This document shows, in pieces, positions 14,179 to 22,572 of a stretch of 22,572 bases of DNA; the first letter of the stretch is position 1; the number at the start of each line of letters is the position of its first letter. The stretch is taken from IMG/VR virus record IMGVR_UViG_3300004097_000064, positions 1 through 22,572 of that record; one strand, 5' to 3'. The DNA comes from a virus. Both the position numbers and the translations under genes were made by a program. Under the pieces are notes generated by a model. It saw only the letters and a list, made by a program, of their open reading frames with translations, did no database searches and was not told the DNA's origin.

Positions 14179-15792
14179 TCATGGAGCTGGTGATGTATCT
14201 GGGTAATTAATTGCGTCCGCATCTACTTGCCACACACCCATTCCATATTTAATATACCATGTGCGATAATAACTTTCCCATTCAAGGTGAATTACAGTAG
14301 GTACATTATCTTGGATATTATAAATAACACCTCCACCATCTTTACTTGGATCATCAAATTTTCCTTCATAATTCATGAAGTTGTTTTCATCAGCATTGAT
14401 GAAAACATTTGCTGTTTGAGTTCCGCATACTACCTTTACTTCCATATGTTGATCAGGTGAATACTCTCCACCCATCTCCGGAAGATTGACGTACAAATTA
14501 TCACAGGTAGTATTCGCATAAAGATTAAGACCTCCACGATTCGCAATCATATCATGTGTTACTGTAAATGTGAAATCATTATCTTGAAGTTCAGTGAAAA
14601 CATCATTATGAACACCGTAATCTGTAGTAGGTTCCGCATAATTTGAACGAATAAGAGTATCTGTTGCGCCAATTTTAGCATCAATACGGTTATAGTAAGT
14701 TCCATCTGTGAGTGATGCTGTATTTGGTACAAGACTATCATTTTCAAGAATAAGAGTTGTTCCGCTATGAGAATGGAAACCTCTTCCACGAATATTCAAA
14801 ACACGAACAACAGCACCATCATCCAAACCTTCGCTAAATCTCAAAACTTTATATTCGTTTCCATAGTATATTTTTGCTGTTGTCCCATCATCTTGAATTT
14901 CTGTTCTAAATCCGGCAGGTGTTGTAAGAATATCATAGTTTAAAGTTGATTGAACAACACCGTCAATTGAAACCATCAAACCAAATTTATCAAATACTTC
15001 ATTATCTAAATAAAAATATTTTTGTTGGTTTGTTGAAACAAAAAGTTCTTCAAGAGCGGTACTTGAAGATAGGTTTGTTGATGTAGTTGTACGAATAGTT
15101 ACAATTGTTTCTTCAGGAGGTGCTTCATAGAATTTGAGAATAGTTCCTGAATTTGTGTTTATGAAAATATAAGAATCAAATGGATCCTGAATTACACCAC
15201 CAACACTCACAATAGCATTATAAGTTGAAATAGGTATTGAAACCGTGTATTCTTCTGTGACACCATCTGCTTCAAATTTTTCAATGTGATTCCAATTACC
15301 AATTTTTAAGCTATCTACATATTGCTTATTTGCTACATCATGAGCATGAATAGGCAATGCTGTATTTTTAATTCTACCAAAATTTAAGTCAATACCAAGG
15401 TCTTGACCCATAATTACATCAACAGTTGACTTTCCAAAGGACATCTGACCTTTACTATTTGTTGTAAAGGATGAATTGTAGATTGTGAAACCTGTACCTG
15501 CTGGAATTTCTGGACTGTTTGGTGTTACGGTAACTGTATCTGTGTCAGAAACAGCCGTAATAATTTTTGTTTGTCCATTATCAAAAACAACCAAGCGGTC
15601 AACAAAACTGTTATCTTCGAAAAATGGGGTAACTGTTGTTGTTGCCGCCGCTTCATCAATTTCCAAAGTTCCTTGACACGAAGTCTTTAATACCGCAGTA
15701 TAAACTACAGAAAGATCATCCGCTTTCTTAACTTTCTCACCTACACGGATAAAGATGTCGTCCTTTGATATATTATTACTAATAAAAGCCAT
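14179..15792 (-). CDS. Fibre-like structural protein (537 residues)
   Basis: The N-terminal part (residues 1-110, MAFISNNISKDDIFIRVGEK) begins like an attachment domain, with a strand-rich segment TTTVTPFFEDNSFVDRLVVF. Residues 145-168 hold LPIHAHDVANKQYVDSLKIG, a joint commonly found in phage tail fibres (A.[DN]..NK.YVD). Residues 170-235 and 255-340 are two beta modules with VSVGGVIQDPFDSYIF and VSIDGVVQSTLNYDIL, the same type as in the collar-domain fibre at 2223-3479. The C-terminal 150 residues (LNLYANTTCDNLYVNLPEMG ... VIHLEWESYYRTWYIKYGMG) look like a beta tip domain ending in the W-Y-I strand seen in fibre heads. The start is ATG 15792 with AAAGGGAAA upstream. The receptor is unknown. 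Confidence 0.8.
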   Translation of the reverse strand: MAFISNNISKDDIFIRVGEKVKKADDLSVVYTAVLKTSCQGTLEIDEAAATTTVTPFFEDNSFVDRLVVFDNGQTKIITAVSDTDTVTVTPNSPEIPAGTGFTIYNSSFTTNSKGQMSFGKSTVDVIMGQDLGIDLNFGRIKNTALPIHAHDVANKQYVDSLKIGNWNHIEKFEADGVTEEYTVSIPISTYNAIVSVGGVIQDPFDSYIFINTNSGTILKFYEAPPEETIVTIRTTTSTNLSSSTALEELFVSTNQQKYFYLDNEVFDKFGLMVSIDGVVQSTLNYDILTTPAGFRTEIQDDGTTAKIYYGNEYKVLRFSEGLDDGAVVRVLNIRGRGFHSHSGTTLILENDSLVPNTASLTDGTYYNRIDAKIGATDTLIRSNYAEPTTDYGVHNDVFTELQDNDFTFTVTHDMIANRGGLNLYANTTCDNLYVNLPEMGGEYSPDQHMEVKVVCGTQTANVFINADENNFMNYEGKFDDPSKDGGGVIYNIQDNVPTVIHLEWESYYRTWYIKYGMGVWQVDADAINYPDTSPAP

Positions 15793-15830
15793 TTGTTTCC
15801 CTTTGAAAAGACGAAAATTTTAGTTCGATA

Positions 15831-17825
15831 TTATTTAGAAATTTTACTCTCAAGTTCTTTTATTTTCTTTTGCTGTTCTTGTAGAGCAGACACCAAAACA
15901 GGAACTATTTTAGTGTAAGAAATACCTTTAGTTTCATTACTTCCATTTACGATTTCTGGTAAATATTTTTCCATTTCTTCAGCGATAAATCCTAGTTCAG
16001 TTTTCCTTGAAGAGTCATTGATACGATTATATGAAACAGGATTCATTTTCATAATCATATCAAGTCCGTTTTGATATGATTCAATATTTTCTTTCAGAAG
16101 GATAGATGAGCTTTCATTTAAGGTTGTGCAATTCAGAGTTTGCACAACTGTAACGTCGCCTGAATAAATAGCACTACCGTCTGCTCCATCAAGTTGAATT
16201 GTAGGAGATACTGCTCCTGCTGATAATTCTAACTTACCATCAGATGTAAGACCACCTTGAGAGGTTCCGCCAGCATCTAGAGCAAATATACCAACACCTT
16301 TTATTTGACCCAATGCTGTCATGTCGAGAGTTGACCTTAGATACTGTGCTTCAACTAATTGATTACAGGTAATATCATCTACAGTAATCTCACCCACACC
16401 TGTTATATCTTCTCCATTCATTTCAAGCGAAGTGGTAAAATTATGCCCTGTCATATCAAAAATAGCAGAAGAAGATCCTAAAGAAGCTTGCCCATTCCAA
16501 ACTAAACCAGTAGTATCTGTAAGAGTAAGTTGATATCCAGATGTCATATCAAATATAAATCCAGCTGAACAGTCAAATCTTGTTTGGCCACCATTTGTAT
16601 AAAGAAGCATTCTTTTAGTTCCGGCATCATCTTCATTAGAAACAGTGAGTATAGGAAATCCAGAAGTGGTACTACCAAATACTGTTTCTGAATAAAATTG
16701 AGCAGTATTTGAAAGTGTATGCTCAAATTCAACATCGCTACCAATAGCAACATTTTGATTAATTAGTGTACCAACCGTAACGCTAAAGTTATTTGAAATG
16801 TTAATTGAATTAATACTGGCTGCTGAAGGGTCACCTAGTGTTACTTGTGCTTTATTGTTTATGAAAGAATCTTCAGCGTCTGATATGAAATAGCTATTTG
16901 ATGATAATTCAAGGAAAGCATCACCGGAACCTATAGTAACTTGATCATCAGTTACATTCATTGCTTGACTTCCAGAAAATTCTAAAGCCAATGATTTAGC
17001 ACCACGAATAAAGTTAAATCCTAAGGTTGGTGAAGTGCTTACTTCATCACCAATCAAACTAATTTCTGTAGTATTTCTACCAATAGTTAATGATTGACAA
17101 GAAATTGATCCTTGTGTAAGAAATCCATCTACGTTAAAAGTTGAAACAATTGTATCACCATAACCATCTCTGTCTACTTCAATACGAACTTGTTGGTCTT
17201 GAGTAACTACTTTGTTATTTGCGTAACCAATTACTTGAATATCTGTAGCAAGAATCTGAACTGATTGAATAAGGTCACGAACACTAATCTTTGCTAATGA
17301 TTTACCGCTACCAAAAGCTTCAGAAGTAATCAACATTTCATCATCATTTGAAACGAGACTACCAATAAGTTTTTCTTGGGATTCAATTACATTGTATGCG
17401 CTTTCTCTTTTCATACCAATAATAGGATCTGTTCCATCCATACCTACAACATAACAAACTCCACCCAAATCAGCTCCGGTAATATCAACTCCTTTTAAGT
17501 TTTTAAATTCAACAGAATCTGTTTCAAAACTTTTCCATTTAAATTCCTGGTCAGATGGAGTTGCAAAAGTATCAACTGCTAGGTAATAATTTTTACCATC
17601 ATTTGGAGCAGATTCAATTGGAAAGGAATAACTTGTACCTGAAATATCAGCATTCGTATCAATTTTAAGTTTTGAACCTGAATCAGTTGTTACTACTGTA
17701 TTTTTTAGTTCACTTGTACCATTGACAACTAAGTCACCAGAAGATTCAACTTGAGAAAAAGTTGATTTTGTTGTGTCAAAATTTGAAATAACACTATCAG
17801 CGTACTCAAGAATTTTACTTGGCAT
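15831..17825 (-). CDS. Tail fibre with C-terminal S74 intramolecular chaperone domain (664 residues)
   Basis: The last 92 residues form an endosialidase-type chaperone domain (peptidase S74): SSILLKENIESYQNGLDMIM, VSYNR, ELGFIAEEMEKYLPEIV, GISYTKIVPVLVSALQEQQ, then a terminal coiled coil. In this family the domain trimerises the fibre and then cuts itself off at a serine, assisted by a lysine five residues later. Ser573 and Lys578 fit, so cleavage before Ser573 would leave a 572-residue fibre. The N-terminal part MPSKILEYADSVISNF resembles the MPSK start of the 503-residue fibre. The middle is a long beta-rich shaft with motifs such as GDLVVNGTSELKNT and EMNGEDITGVGEITVDDI. ATG 17825 has AGGA 9 bases upstream. 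Sixteen bases separate it from the previous gene, which carries the same type of domain. Confidence 0.9.
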   Translation of the reverse strand: MPSKILEYADSVISNFDTTKSTFSQVESSGDLVVNGTSELKNTVVTTDSGSKLKIDTNADISGTSYSFPIESAPNDGKNYYLAVDTFATPSDQEFKWKSFETDSVEFKNLKGVDITGADLGGVCYVVGMDGTDPIIGMKRESAYNVIESQEKLIGSLVSNDDEMLITSEAFGSGKSLAKISVRDLIQSVQILATDIQVIGYANNKVVTQDQQVRIEVDRDGYGDTIVSTFNVDGFLTQGSISCQSLTIGRNTTEISLIGDEVSTSPTLGFNFIRGAKSLALEFSGSQAMNVTDDQVTIGSGDAFLELSSNSYFISDAEDSFINNKAQVTLGDPSAASINSINISNNFSVTVGTLINQNVAIGSDVEFEHTLSNTAQFYSETVFGSTTSGFPILTVSNEDDAGTKRMLLYTNGGQTRFDCSAGFIFDMTSGYQLTLTDTTGLVWNGQASLGSSSAIFDMTGHNFTTSLEMNGEDITGVGEITVDDITCNQLVEAQYLRSTLDMTALGQIKGVGIFALDAGGTSQGGLTSDGKLELSAGAVSPTIQLDGADGSAIYSGDVTVVQTLNCTTLNESSSILLKENIESYQNGLDMIMKMNPVSYNRINDSSRKTELGFIAEEMEKYLPEIVNGSNETKGISYTKIVPVLVSALQEQQKKIKELESKISK

Positions 17826-17841
17826 TTTTTTATCCTACTAA

Positions 17842-20800
17842 TTAAGATTTTGTTTTACGAACTCTTTTTTTAGGGAGTTGAGACTTTAGTTCATTAATTT
17901 GTTCTTGCTGTTGCTTAACTGCCTCAACTAATAAGGCTACTACTTTGCTATATTTAACACCCTCTACTTTATCAGGAGAAGATGAAGAAACTAAGAAAGG
18001 TGTGACCTTCATCACTTCTTCAGCAATCAGTCCGTATTCTCTATCTGGTTTTGATTTATCTTTCCAGTTAAATTCAACACCATTTAGTTTTGTAACTTTA
18101 TCAAGAGCAGAATCAATAGGCTTTATATTTTCTTTAAGTGCTATTGATGAAGTTTCAGTAATGGATCCAGCAAAGACTGAACCTTGAACACCTAAACCAC
18201 CCGCTACAACTAAAGCACCGGAACTGGTTCCTGTAGATTTTGTTGTGCTTGTCACATCTAATTGACCAGAAACTTTCAAGTTAGGTAAACCAGCTAGTAA
18301 TTCGGTTCTTTGAACAGCATCAATTTGTGTTACACCAAGTTTTCTTCCTTGCTTAACTACAACTACACATGTTTGTCCATCGCTGCGATTTGATCCAAAA
18401 TCAAGTACATTCGTAACATTAGGAGAGGCGCCTGAACTCGTTAAATCGTAGTCTGCTTTTGTTACACGAAGACCGTTAATATATACATCTATTTCTTGTC
18501 TTTGCCATGCAGTTAGACAATTCATAAAAGTAAATGAATCTCCATAAGTAGGTCCAGTTGCCTGCTGAACAAATTCTGATTCAGTTGTTGTTAAAGATTG
18601 CCAAGCTGATTCATCTGCATTCCACATTTCAAGACTATCTGCTAATGCTGGAGCGGTGGGATTTCCGGAGGAATCAAATGTTGTGATTTGAACACTAGCT
18701 TCAGCATAACGAAGCATTCCTTTTTTTGGATCATGAGGACGATTTGTCGTGACATCACCAACAGGTATTTTTAAATAACCAGTTGAATTAATATCTAAAC
18801 CATCAGGATTTATCTGAAGTTCAGAAACTCCTGTAATTTTTGTTCCGGAATAGTCTCTTACACCATCAACATTTATACTGAAAAGACCAGGTCTTAAATC
18901 ATTTGAATCGATCGAAATTACACCTTCATTTCCAACGGCGTCTATTTTATGGAAAGATTTGATTATTGTATTACTTGATGATGCTCGCATTACTGTATTG
19001 CTTTGAGCATAATGATATATTGTATTATCATCATCACCAGTTTTGATTTCAGTATCTTGATCTAAATCAATTACACCACCAAGACCTCTCCAGGTACCTT
19101 GTGTGAATCCTTCAAAGAGTTGAACACCTGGGTTATAACGAATAAGACCGTCAGAACCGCCACCAGCAAGAGCATCTGCTGGTAGAAGAAGACCATTTTT
19201 AGTTCCTCTAAAGTCAGCAATACTTCCATCCAAAGTCATTACAGGATTGTGATTCTTTGTAACTTTGAATGCTCTTGGATTTTCAAAGGTAGCTTCTTTA
19301 GTATCAGTAGTTAATTCAAATGCACTAAGACTTCGATCTTTTGCTGAAGAAACTTCAATTCTACCGACATGATCATTAGTTACTGTAGTCGATTGATAAC
19401 TGTACACACCTGCTGTAAGAGGTGTAAAAATGACGTTTGCATTTACAGGTGATAAGGTAGCATAGTCTAACGCAAAGGATGCGTAATCTTTATAAATTTC
19501 ACCGTCAATTTCATATGTAACACCATCCATATAATCTAACGGGACGGCAGGGACTGTATTGGAAGCTACCCAAAATGCTTCAGTCATACCATTTGTAAGC
19601 TTGAGTGTAGAACCGGCATCCATTTTAAAGACATCAGACTCTACACCAGCAAATTTTAAAGTTGTTGCTGAACTTGGAGTAATCTCTTTTTCAAAATAAA
19701 GACCCATTGGATATGTTGTTTCAATCTCACCACCCATACCCGTATTATTCGCACTTACTTGAATCTCACCACCAAAATTATTTTTTGTTGGAAGTACTCC
19801 TACATGATTATTTGCTGTGTTCCAGTAATAAAAGTTAAATGTATCTGCAAAAGTAAGGTCGGTTGGATTGAAAATTACATTTGCCATCGATCCACTAGTG
19901 GCCGCTGCAGCGCTCACTGCTGATTCATAGTTAACTTTGTCAGTATAAGTGTTTACTAAACCCGCACCAGCATCATAAACTTCATATGTAACAGCACCAG
20001 CCATAGGATGACCATCAATCAATACATATTCATCATTTGCTCGATACTCAGAATGTCCAGCAACTGTCTCCAACCAGTTAAAAGGTTTTGTCGAAATGTA
20101 AACAGGGCTTTTGTCAGCACTGGTAAACAAATCAATTGTAAGCTTAACTGTATCACCAAGAACTACTTTATAATCATAATTTGACAGGTTATTTCTCGAA
20201 CTATCTGCTACCCCATCAATTAGAATATCTGAAGAAAACTGCCTTGATGATGTAGTAGTAGTTTGACCCTCATAGGAAACAGCAGGAATTGAACCAGCCC
20301 AGAGATAATAAGATGTTTCTTGATCTGGTTTAAAAGTAATTTTTACTTTGTCTGTGCTATTGATTGGAGTCTCTAAGAAAGCAGTTTTATAAGCTTCGTA
20401 TGATTCATAAAAAGTTGAACCAATTTGATAAGTGATTACTGAATTTGCTGTACTGTCATAATTACCAGGATTTGGCTGAAGAACATTCCCTTCCCTTCCA
20501 GCACCCGCAGATGTACCAATTGCAAAAGGTACCGCATTTGAGATTGGTTCTGTAGAAACAAACGAATACTCAACTATAAGAGCATCTTTTGTATTGATAT
20601 TGATATTTCGTACTTCTTGATCAGCTAATTGTAATTCTGTATTGTAGAAATGTTTTTCTGAAAGTGTAGAACTTCCCATAGCACCAATTGTAGCATCTAT
20701 AGGTCTATCAAAATAGAAATTTCTTCTTTGACCGGCAATATTGAGTTTTAGTACTAAGTTATTATCAGAACCGCTTGTATCATAAGGAAAACGATTACCA

Positions 20801-21432
20801 CTATTGACAAGACGGAAATGAGCATTTGTTTTAAAGATATCAAAACCACCATTTTCAGCAGTGAATGTTGATCCACCCTTGTTCAAAACAATATTATTAT
20901 CAGTGACAGTCAATGTTTGTGTATTGAATTCTGTTGAATCTCCAAGAACTGATAAGTCACCTGTGATTTCTACATCTTGCTTGAATGTTGTTTTATCTTT
21001 TAGAACTTCAATTACTTGAGTATTGTCAAGCGTAAAAGAAACATTTGAAACCAGTGAGCTTGGTGCTCCATTTACTTCAACAAATTCTGAGGCAGTTGCA
21101 TGACCAGAAGCATTTTTAATAATATTCTTTGCTTCGGCTTTGATTGCTTCGTATGTTGCTTTAGCAGTGAAAAGAACATTATCTTTCTCATACCCTGAAT
21201 TTGTAAAGTCATCAGCAATAGTATCGATACGAACTGAAGATGTTGACATATCAAGAAAAAAGCTATTTGCTTGAATGTCTTTAATTTGTAAGCTTCCAGC
21301 GTTATCGTAACGAACTAACTTATTAGGTCCCCGATTTGCTGTAGAAGCATTAATATCATCAATCAGTTTGTTTGTGGTATCAAGCCAGTTACCAAAAGTT
21401 TGACCGGTTACGATTCTTTTAATAAGTGCCAT
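17842..21432 (-). CDS. Long tail fibre with C-terminal S74 intramolecular chaperone domain (1196 residues)
   Basis: The N-terminus (MALIKRIVTGQTFGNWLDTT, then NKLIDDIN) is the fibre start seen in marine T4-like phages. It is followed near residue 150-196 by ITGDLSVLGDSTEFNTQTLT and VTDNNIVLNKGG, another typical joint. Three copies of a 65-80-residue internal repeat lie near residues 331-395, 480-560 and 637-695. Around residues 770-810 is SDGLIRYNPGVQLFEGFTQG followed by WRGLGGVIDLDQDT. Near 1010-1075 is a beta module with VYINGLRVTKADYDL. The last 102 residues are the S74 chaperone: SSIALKENIK, YGLIAEEVMKVTP, VKYSKVVALLVEAVKQQQEQ, then the basic tail KKRVRKTKS. Ser1095 and Lys1100 fit the self-cleavage pair. 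AGGAAAG precedes ATG 21432. Probably a host-binding fibre that matures by self-cleavage. Confidence 0.9.
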   Translation of the reverse strand: MALIKRIVTGQTFGNWLDTTNKLIDDINASTANRGPNKLVRYDNAGSLQIKDIQANSFFLDMSTSSVRIDTIADDFTNSGYEKDNVLFTAKATYEAIKAEAKNIIKNASGHATASEFVEVNGAPSSLVSNVSFTLDNTQVIEVLKDKTTFKQDVEITGDLSVLGDSTEFNTQTLTVTDNNIVLNKGGSTFTAENGGFDIFKTNAHFRLVNSGNRFPYDTSGSDNNLVLKLNIAGQRRNFYFDRPIDATIGAMGSSTLSEKHFYNTELQLADQEVRNININTKDALIVEYSFVSTEPISNAVPFAIGTSAGAGREGNVLQPNPGNYDSTANSVITYQIGSTFYESYEAYKTAFLETPINSTDKVKITFKPDQETSYYLWAGSIPAVSYEGQTTTTSSRQFSSDILIDGVADSSRNNLSNYDYKVVLGDTVKLTIDLFTSADKSPVYISTKPFNWLETVAGHSEYRANDEYVLIDGHPMAGAVTYEVYDAGAGLVNTYTDKVNYESAVSAAAATSGSMANVIFNPTDLTFADTFNFYYWNTANNHVGVLPTKNNFGGEIQVSANNTGMGGEIETTYPMGLYFEKEITPSSATTLKFAGVESDVFKMDAGSTLKLTNGMTEAFWVASNTVPAVPLDYMDGVTYEIDGEIYKDYASFALDYATLSPVNANVIFTPLTAGVYSYQSTTVTNDHVGRIEVSSAKDRSLSAFELTTDTKEATFENPRAFKVTKNHNPVMTLDGSIADFRGTKNGLLLPADALAGGGSDGLIRYNPGVQLFEGFTQGTWRGLGGVIDLDQDTEIKTGDDDNTIYHYAQSNTVMRASSSNTIIKSFHKIDAVGNEGVISIDSNDLRPGLFSINVDGVRDYSGTKITGVSELQINPDGLDINSTGYLKIPVGDVTTNRPHDPKKGMLRYAEASVQITTFDSSGNPTAPALADSLEMWNADESAWQSLTTTESEFVQQATGPTYGDSFTFMNCLTAWQRQEIDVYINGLRVTKADYDLTSSGASPNVTNVLDFGSNRSDGQTCVVVVKQGRKLGVTQIDAVQRTELLAGLPNLKVSGQLDVTSTTKSTGTSSGALVVAGGLGVQGSVFAGSITETSSIALKENIKPIDSALDKVTKLNGVEFNWKDKSKPDREYGLIAEEVMKVTPFLVSSSSPDKVEGVKYSKVVALLVEAVKQQQEQINELKSQLPKKRVRKTKS

Positions 21433-21446
21433 TCGTCTTTCCTAAA

Positions 21447-21686
21447 TTATTTGGATATTAAATGAGATAAAATCTTTTTCACTTCTTCGAGTTCATGCCG
21501 AAGAGAATAGAGTTCATTCTCTTGATTTTGCAGTATATTTTTTAGTTTATTTCTTTGACAAATATTAAGTCTATGATTATTTATGTCTTCTTTATTTGTC
21601 GCAACAATTGCTTGTGTTAGCCGGTCTCTTTTATAATGATCAGAATACACTTGATAAATCCACTGTGGTTGTGATCGGAGTCGCAT
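21447..21686 (-). CDS. Small coiled-coil protein overlapping the upstream gene
   Basis: The frame can start at TTG 21710 (87 residues) or ATG 21686 (79 residues). I prefer ATG 21686 because GGAA lies 6 bases upstream and the overlap with the preceding gene drops to 47 bases. The product starts MRLRSQPQWIYQVYSDHYKR, is basic and helical, and its last 30 residues (ILQNQENELYSLRHELEEVK) have heptad spacing expected of a coiled coil. I do not recognise a family. The stop lies 14 bases before the start of the 1196-residue fibre, and its coding region covers that fibre's upstream leader. It could be an assembly factor, or a small protein whose translation helps express the fibre. A chance open frame is possible but less likely, given the otherwise continuous gene coverage. 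Confidence 0.6.
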   Translation of the reverse strand: MRLRSQPQWIYQVYSDHYKRDRLTQAIVATNKEDINNHRLNICQRNKLKNILQNQENELYSLRHELEEVKKILSHLISK

Positions 21687-22572
21687 TATAAGTTCCAATG
21701 GCGTCAACAAGAATTAATTTATAAGTTCTTAAACTATTATCAAGGGCGTCATATTCAAATATCTTTAAATATCTTTTATTTTGTATTATATTTATATTAA
21801 CTAAATTGTCTGGATAGGCAGTATCTTCTAAACTCAATTCTTTAACACCAACACCATCATCAAAGACATTTGCTTCTACCCAAACCTTTTTCTTACCATC
21901 TTCAATCACTGAACGCTTGATTCCTAATGTGCCATAAGGAGGAGCAATCGCAGGTTCACTTACAAAATTAATCTTTCGAAATCGCTTTTCACCTTCCTTT
22001 GTTTTTACCCAAACATAAAGTTCATGCTCACCGGCTATGAGAGCAGAAACATCTAAGTTGAAATTAAACAAGTATTCATTAATCGAATTCGTAGTGATTA
22101 CAGGTGATGCCCAGGTTGTCGGTTCAGAAGAATCATCAACTAGGTAACCATATTGAAATCCAGAAACATCAGTATCATCAATATCAAAACGAACATCAAC
22201 ATTGTTTACAGAACCAATTAGATATGGATCTGAATCAATTTCGAATGTTTTAAATTCAACATCATTTACACGAAGAGAAATACGATAGTTTGGTGAAATC
22301 AAACCATTTTCATCTCTCAATCTCAAATACATAATTTTTGAACCATCAATATCATCAGCAGGGATTTTAAAATCTATATCAATTGATCCACTTTTTGTAA
22401 GAGGAATTGATTTGAATTGATCAGGATCAATACTGAATCCATAAGCATATGCTTCAATTGGAACTCGAGTGTCTGGTGGTGCTGCAGTCGTAAATGACCA
22501 AGTTACTGGTAAAATTAAAGCGTTTCCTGATGTGTCTGTAATACCAGCAGGCGCTGTAACATTAATCGTTGT
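21640..22572 (-). CDS. C-terminal part of a virion protein with Ig-like domains (5' end beyond window)
   Basis: The frame is open from the right edge for 310 residues to the stop at 21640. An internal ATG at 22332 is not the true start because the frame continues upstream in good agreement with a domain. The first 29 residues (TTINVTAPAGITDTSGNALI, then PVTWSFTT) are the end of a bacterial Ig-like domain of the SbsA/Big_5 type (VTVTAGVTDTAGNAL...TWSFTT). The rest looks like further beta-sandwich modules, for example DSSEPTTWASPVITT followed by GEHELYVWVKTKEG near residues 150-200, a pattern seen in fibronectin-like or Ig-like repeats. The end is TTTVDLSSVF. It may be a baseplate, neck or fibre-attachment protein with adhesive domains; the N-terminal part that would decide this is not in the window. 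Confidence 0.8.
   Translation of the reverse strand, partial: TTINVTAPAGITDTSGNALILPVTWSFTTAAPPDTRVPIEAYAYGFSIDPDQFKSIPLTKSGSIDIDFKIPADDIDGSKIMYLRLRDENGLISPNYRISLRVNDVEFKTFEIDSDPYLIGSVNNVDVRFDIDDTDVSGFQYGYLVDDSSEPTTWASPVITTNSINEYLFNFNLDVSALIAGEHELYVWVKTKEGEKRFRKINFVSEPAIAPPYGTLGIKRSVIEDGKKKVWVEANVFDDGVGVKELSLEDTAYPDNLVNINIIQNKRYLKIFEYDALDNSLRTYKLILVDAIGTYNATPITTTVDLSSVF
21789..21796 (-). promoter_or_regulatory. Candidate T4-type late promoter box TATAAATA
   Basis: The minus strand reads TATAAATA exactly, the consensus -10 box of T4 late promoters, which need no -35 box. It lies inside the end of the Ig-like gene, about 100 bases upstream of the small coiled-coil gene and 360 bases upstream of the first long fibre. 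I saw no other exact copy on this strand. In DNA this AT-rich a match by chance is easily possible, so it is only a candidate. Confidence 0.3.

Noticed and set aside
14559-14789. Minus-strand open frame of 76 codons in another frame
   Set aside because: It is a shadow inside the 537-residue fibre with no motif support.
15793-15830. Possible terminator hairpin (CGAA...TTCG) between genes
   Set aside because: The stem is only four pairs and has no following T-run on the coding strand; it also overlaps the ribosome site region of the neighbouring gene's leader.
22332-22572. Separate short gene or gap at the right end
   Set aside because: The frame of the Ig-like protein continues unbroken to base 22572 and encodes the end of an SbsA/Big_5-type domain, so it is one partial gene.

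Overview
The window looks like one continuous late structural module of a tailed virus, most likely a marine T4-like (contractile-tail) phage. The DNA is AT-rich. Every supported gene is on the minus strand, so transcription runs from right (22572) to left (1). Genes are packed with gaps of 0-38 bases, with several 1-4 base stop/start overlaps and one longer overlap. No stretch over 300 bases lacks a gene. I found no tRNA, integrase, transposase, CRISPR array or metabolic gene. The phage assignment rests on protein modules typical of marine T4-like fibre genes: the fibre motif VxGxLxPD..YDLGS..RFRDLY, the N-terminal motif ANDNTGDTLR..KINxNFNEIYNAL, the motif DGLIRYNPGV..FEG..W..LGGV, and IPxxLTDLGIxDG repeats. 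The host cannot be read from this sequence.

Layout in the direction of transcription. (1) 22572-21640 is the 3' end of a larger protein with Ig-like domains, overlapped by a small coiled-coil gene (21686-21447). (2) 21432-15831 holds two long fibre genes, each ending in an endosialidase-type intramolecular chaperone (peptidase S74) domain with the self-cleavage Ser/Lys pair in place. (3) 15792-14179 is a third fibre-like protein. (4) 14167-13115 is a run of four micro-genes, two of them tandem paralogues beginning MPQI. (5) 13087-7640 encodes a 1815-residue fibre, the largest gene, followed by a 366-residue relative. (6) 6518-3758 carries small virion-type proteins alternating with a ten-repeat fibre and a C1q-like protein. 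(7) 3761-1779 holds a small helical protein, a tail-collar-domain fibre and its likely assembly chaperone. (8) 1760-1 holds a second short repeat fibre, a third copy of the small paralogue, and a fibre with a carbohydrate-binding-type C-terminal domain that runs off the left edge.

Together these genes look like a host-recognition cassette: about nine fibre or tip proteins, at least two built-in trimerisation/cleavage chaperones, one separate assembly chaperone, and a family of about 100-115-residue accessory proteins present in three copies beside the fibres. Several proteins share end sequences (M[PS]SK or MPQI starts; AIALG or IIFG ends) despite different middles, suggesting shuffling on common docking ends. 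Function calls rest on motif recognition by eye; no search was run.
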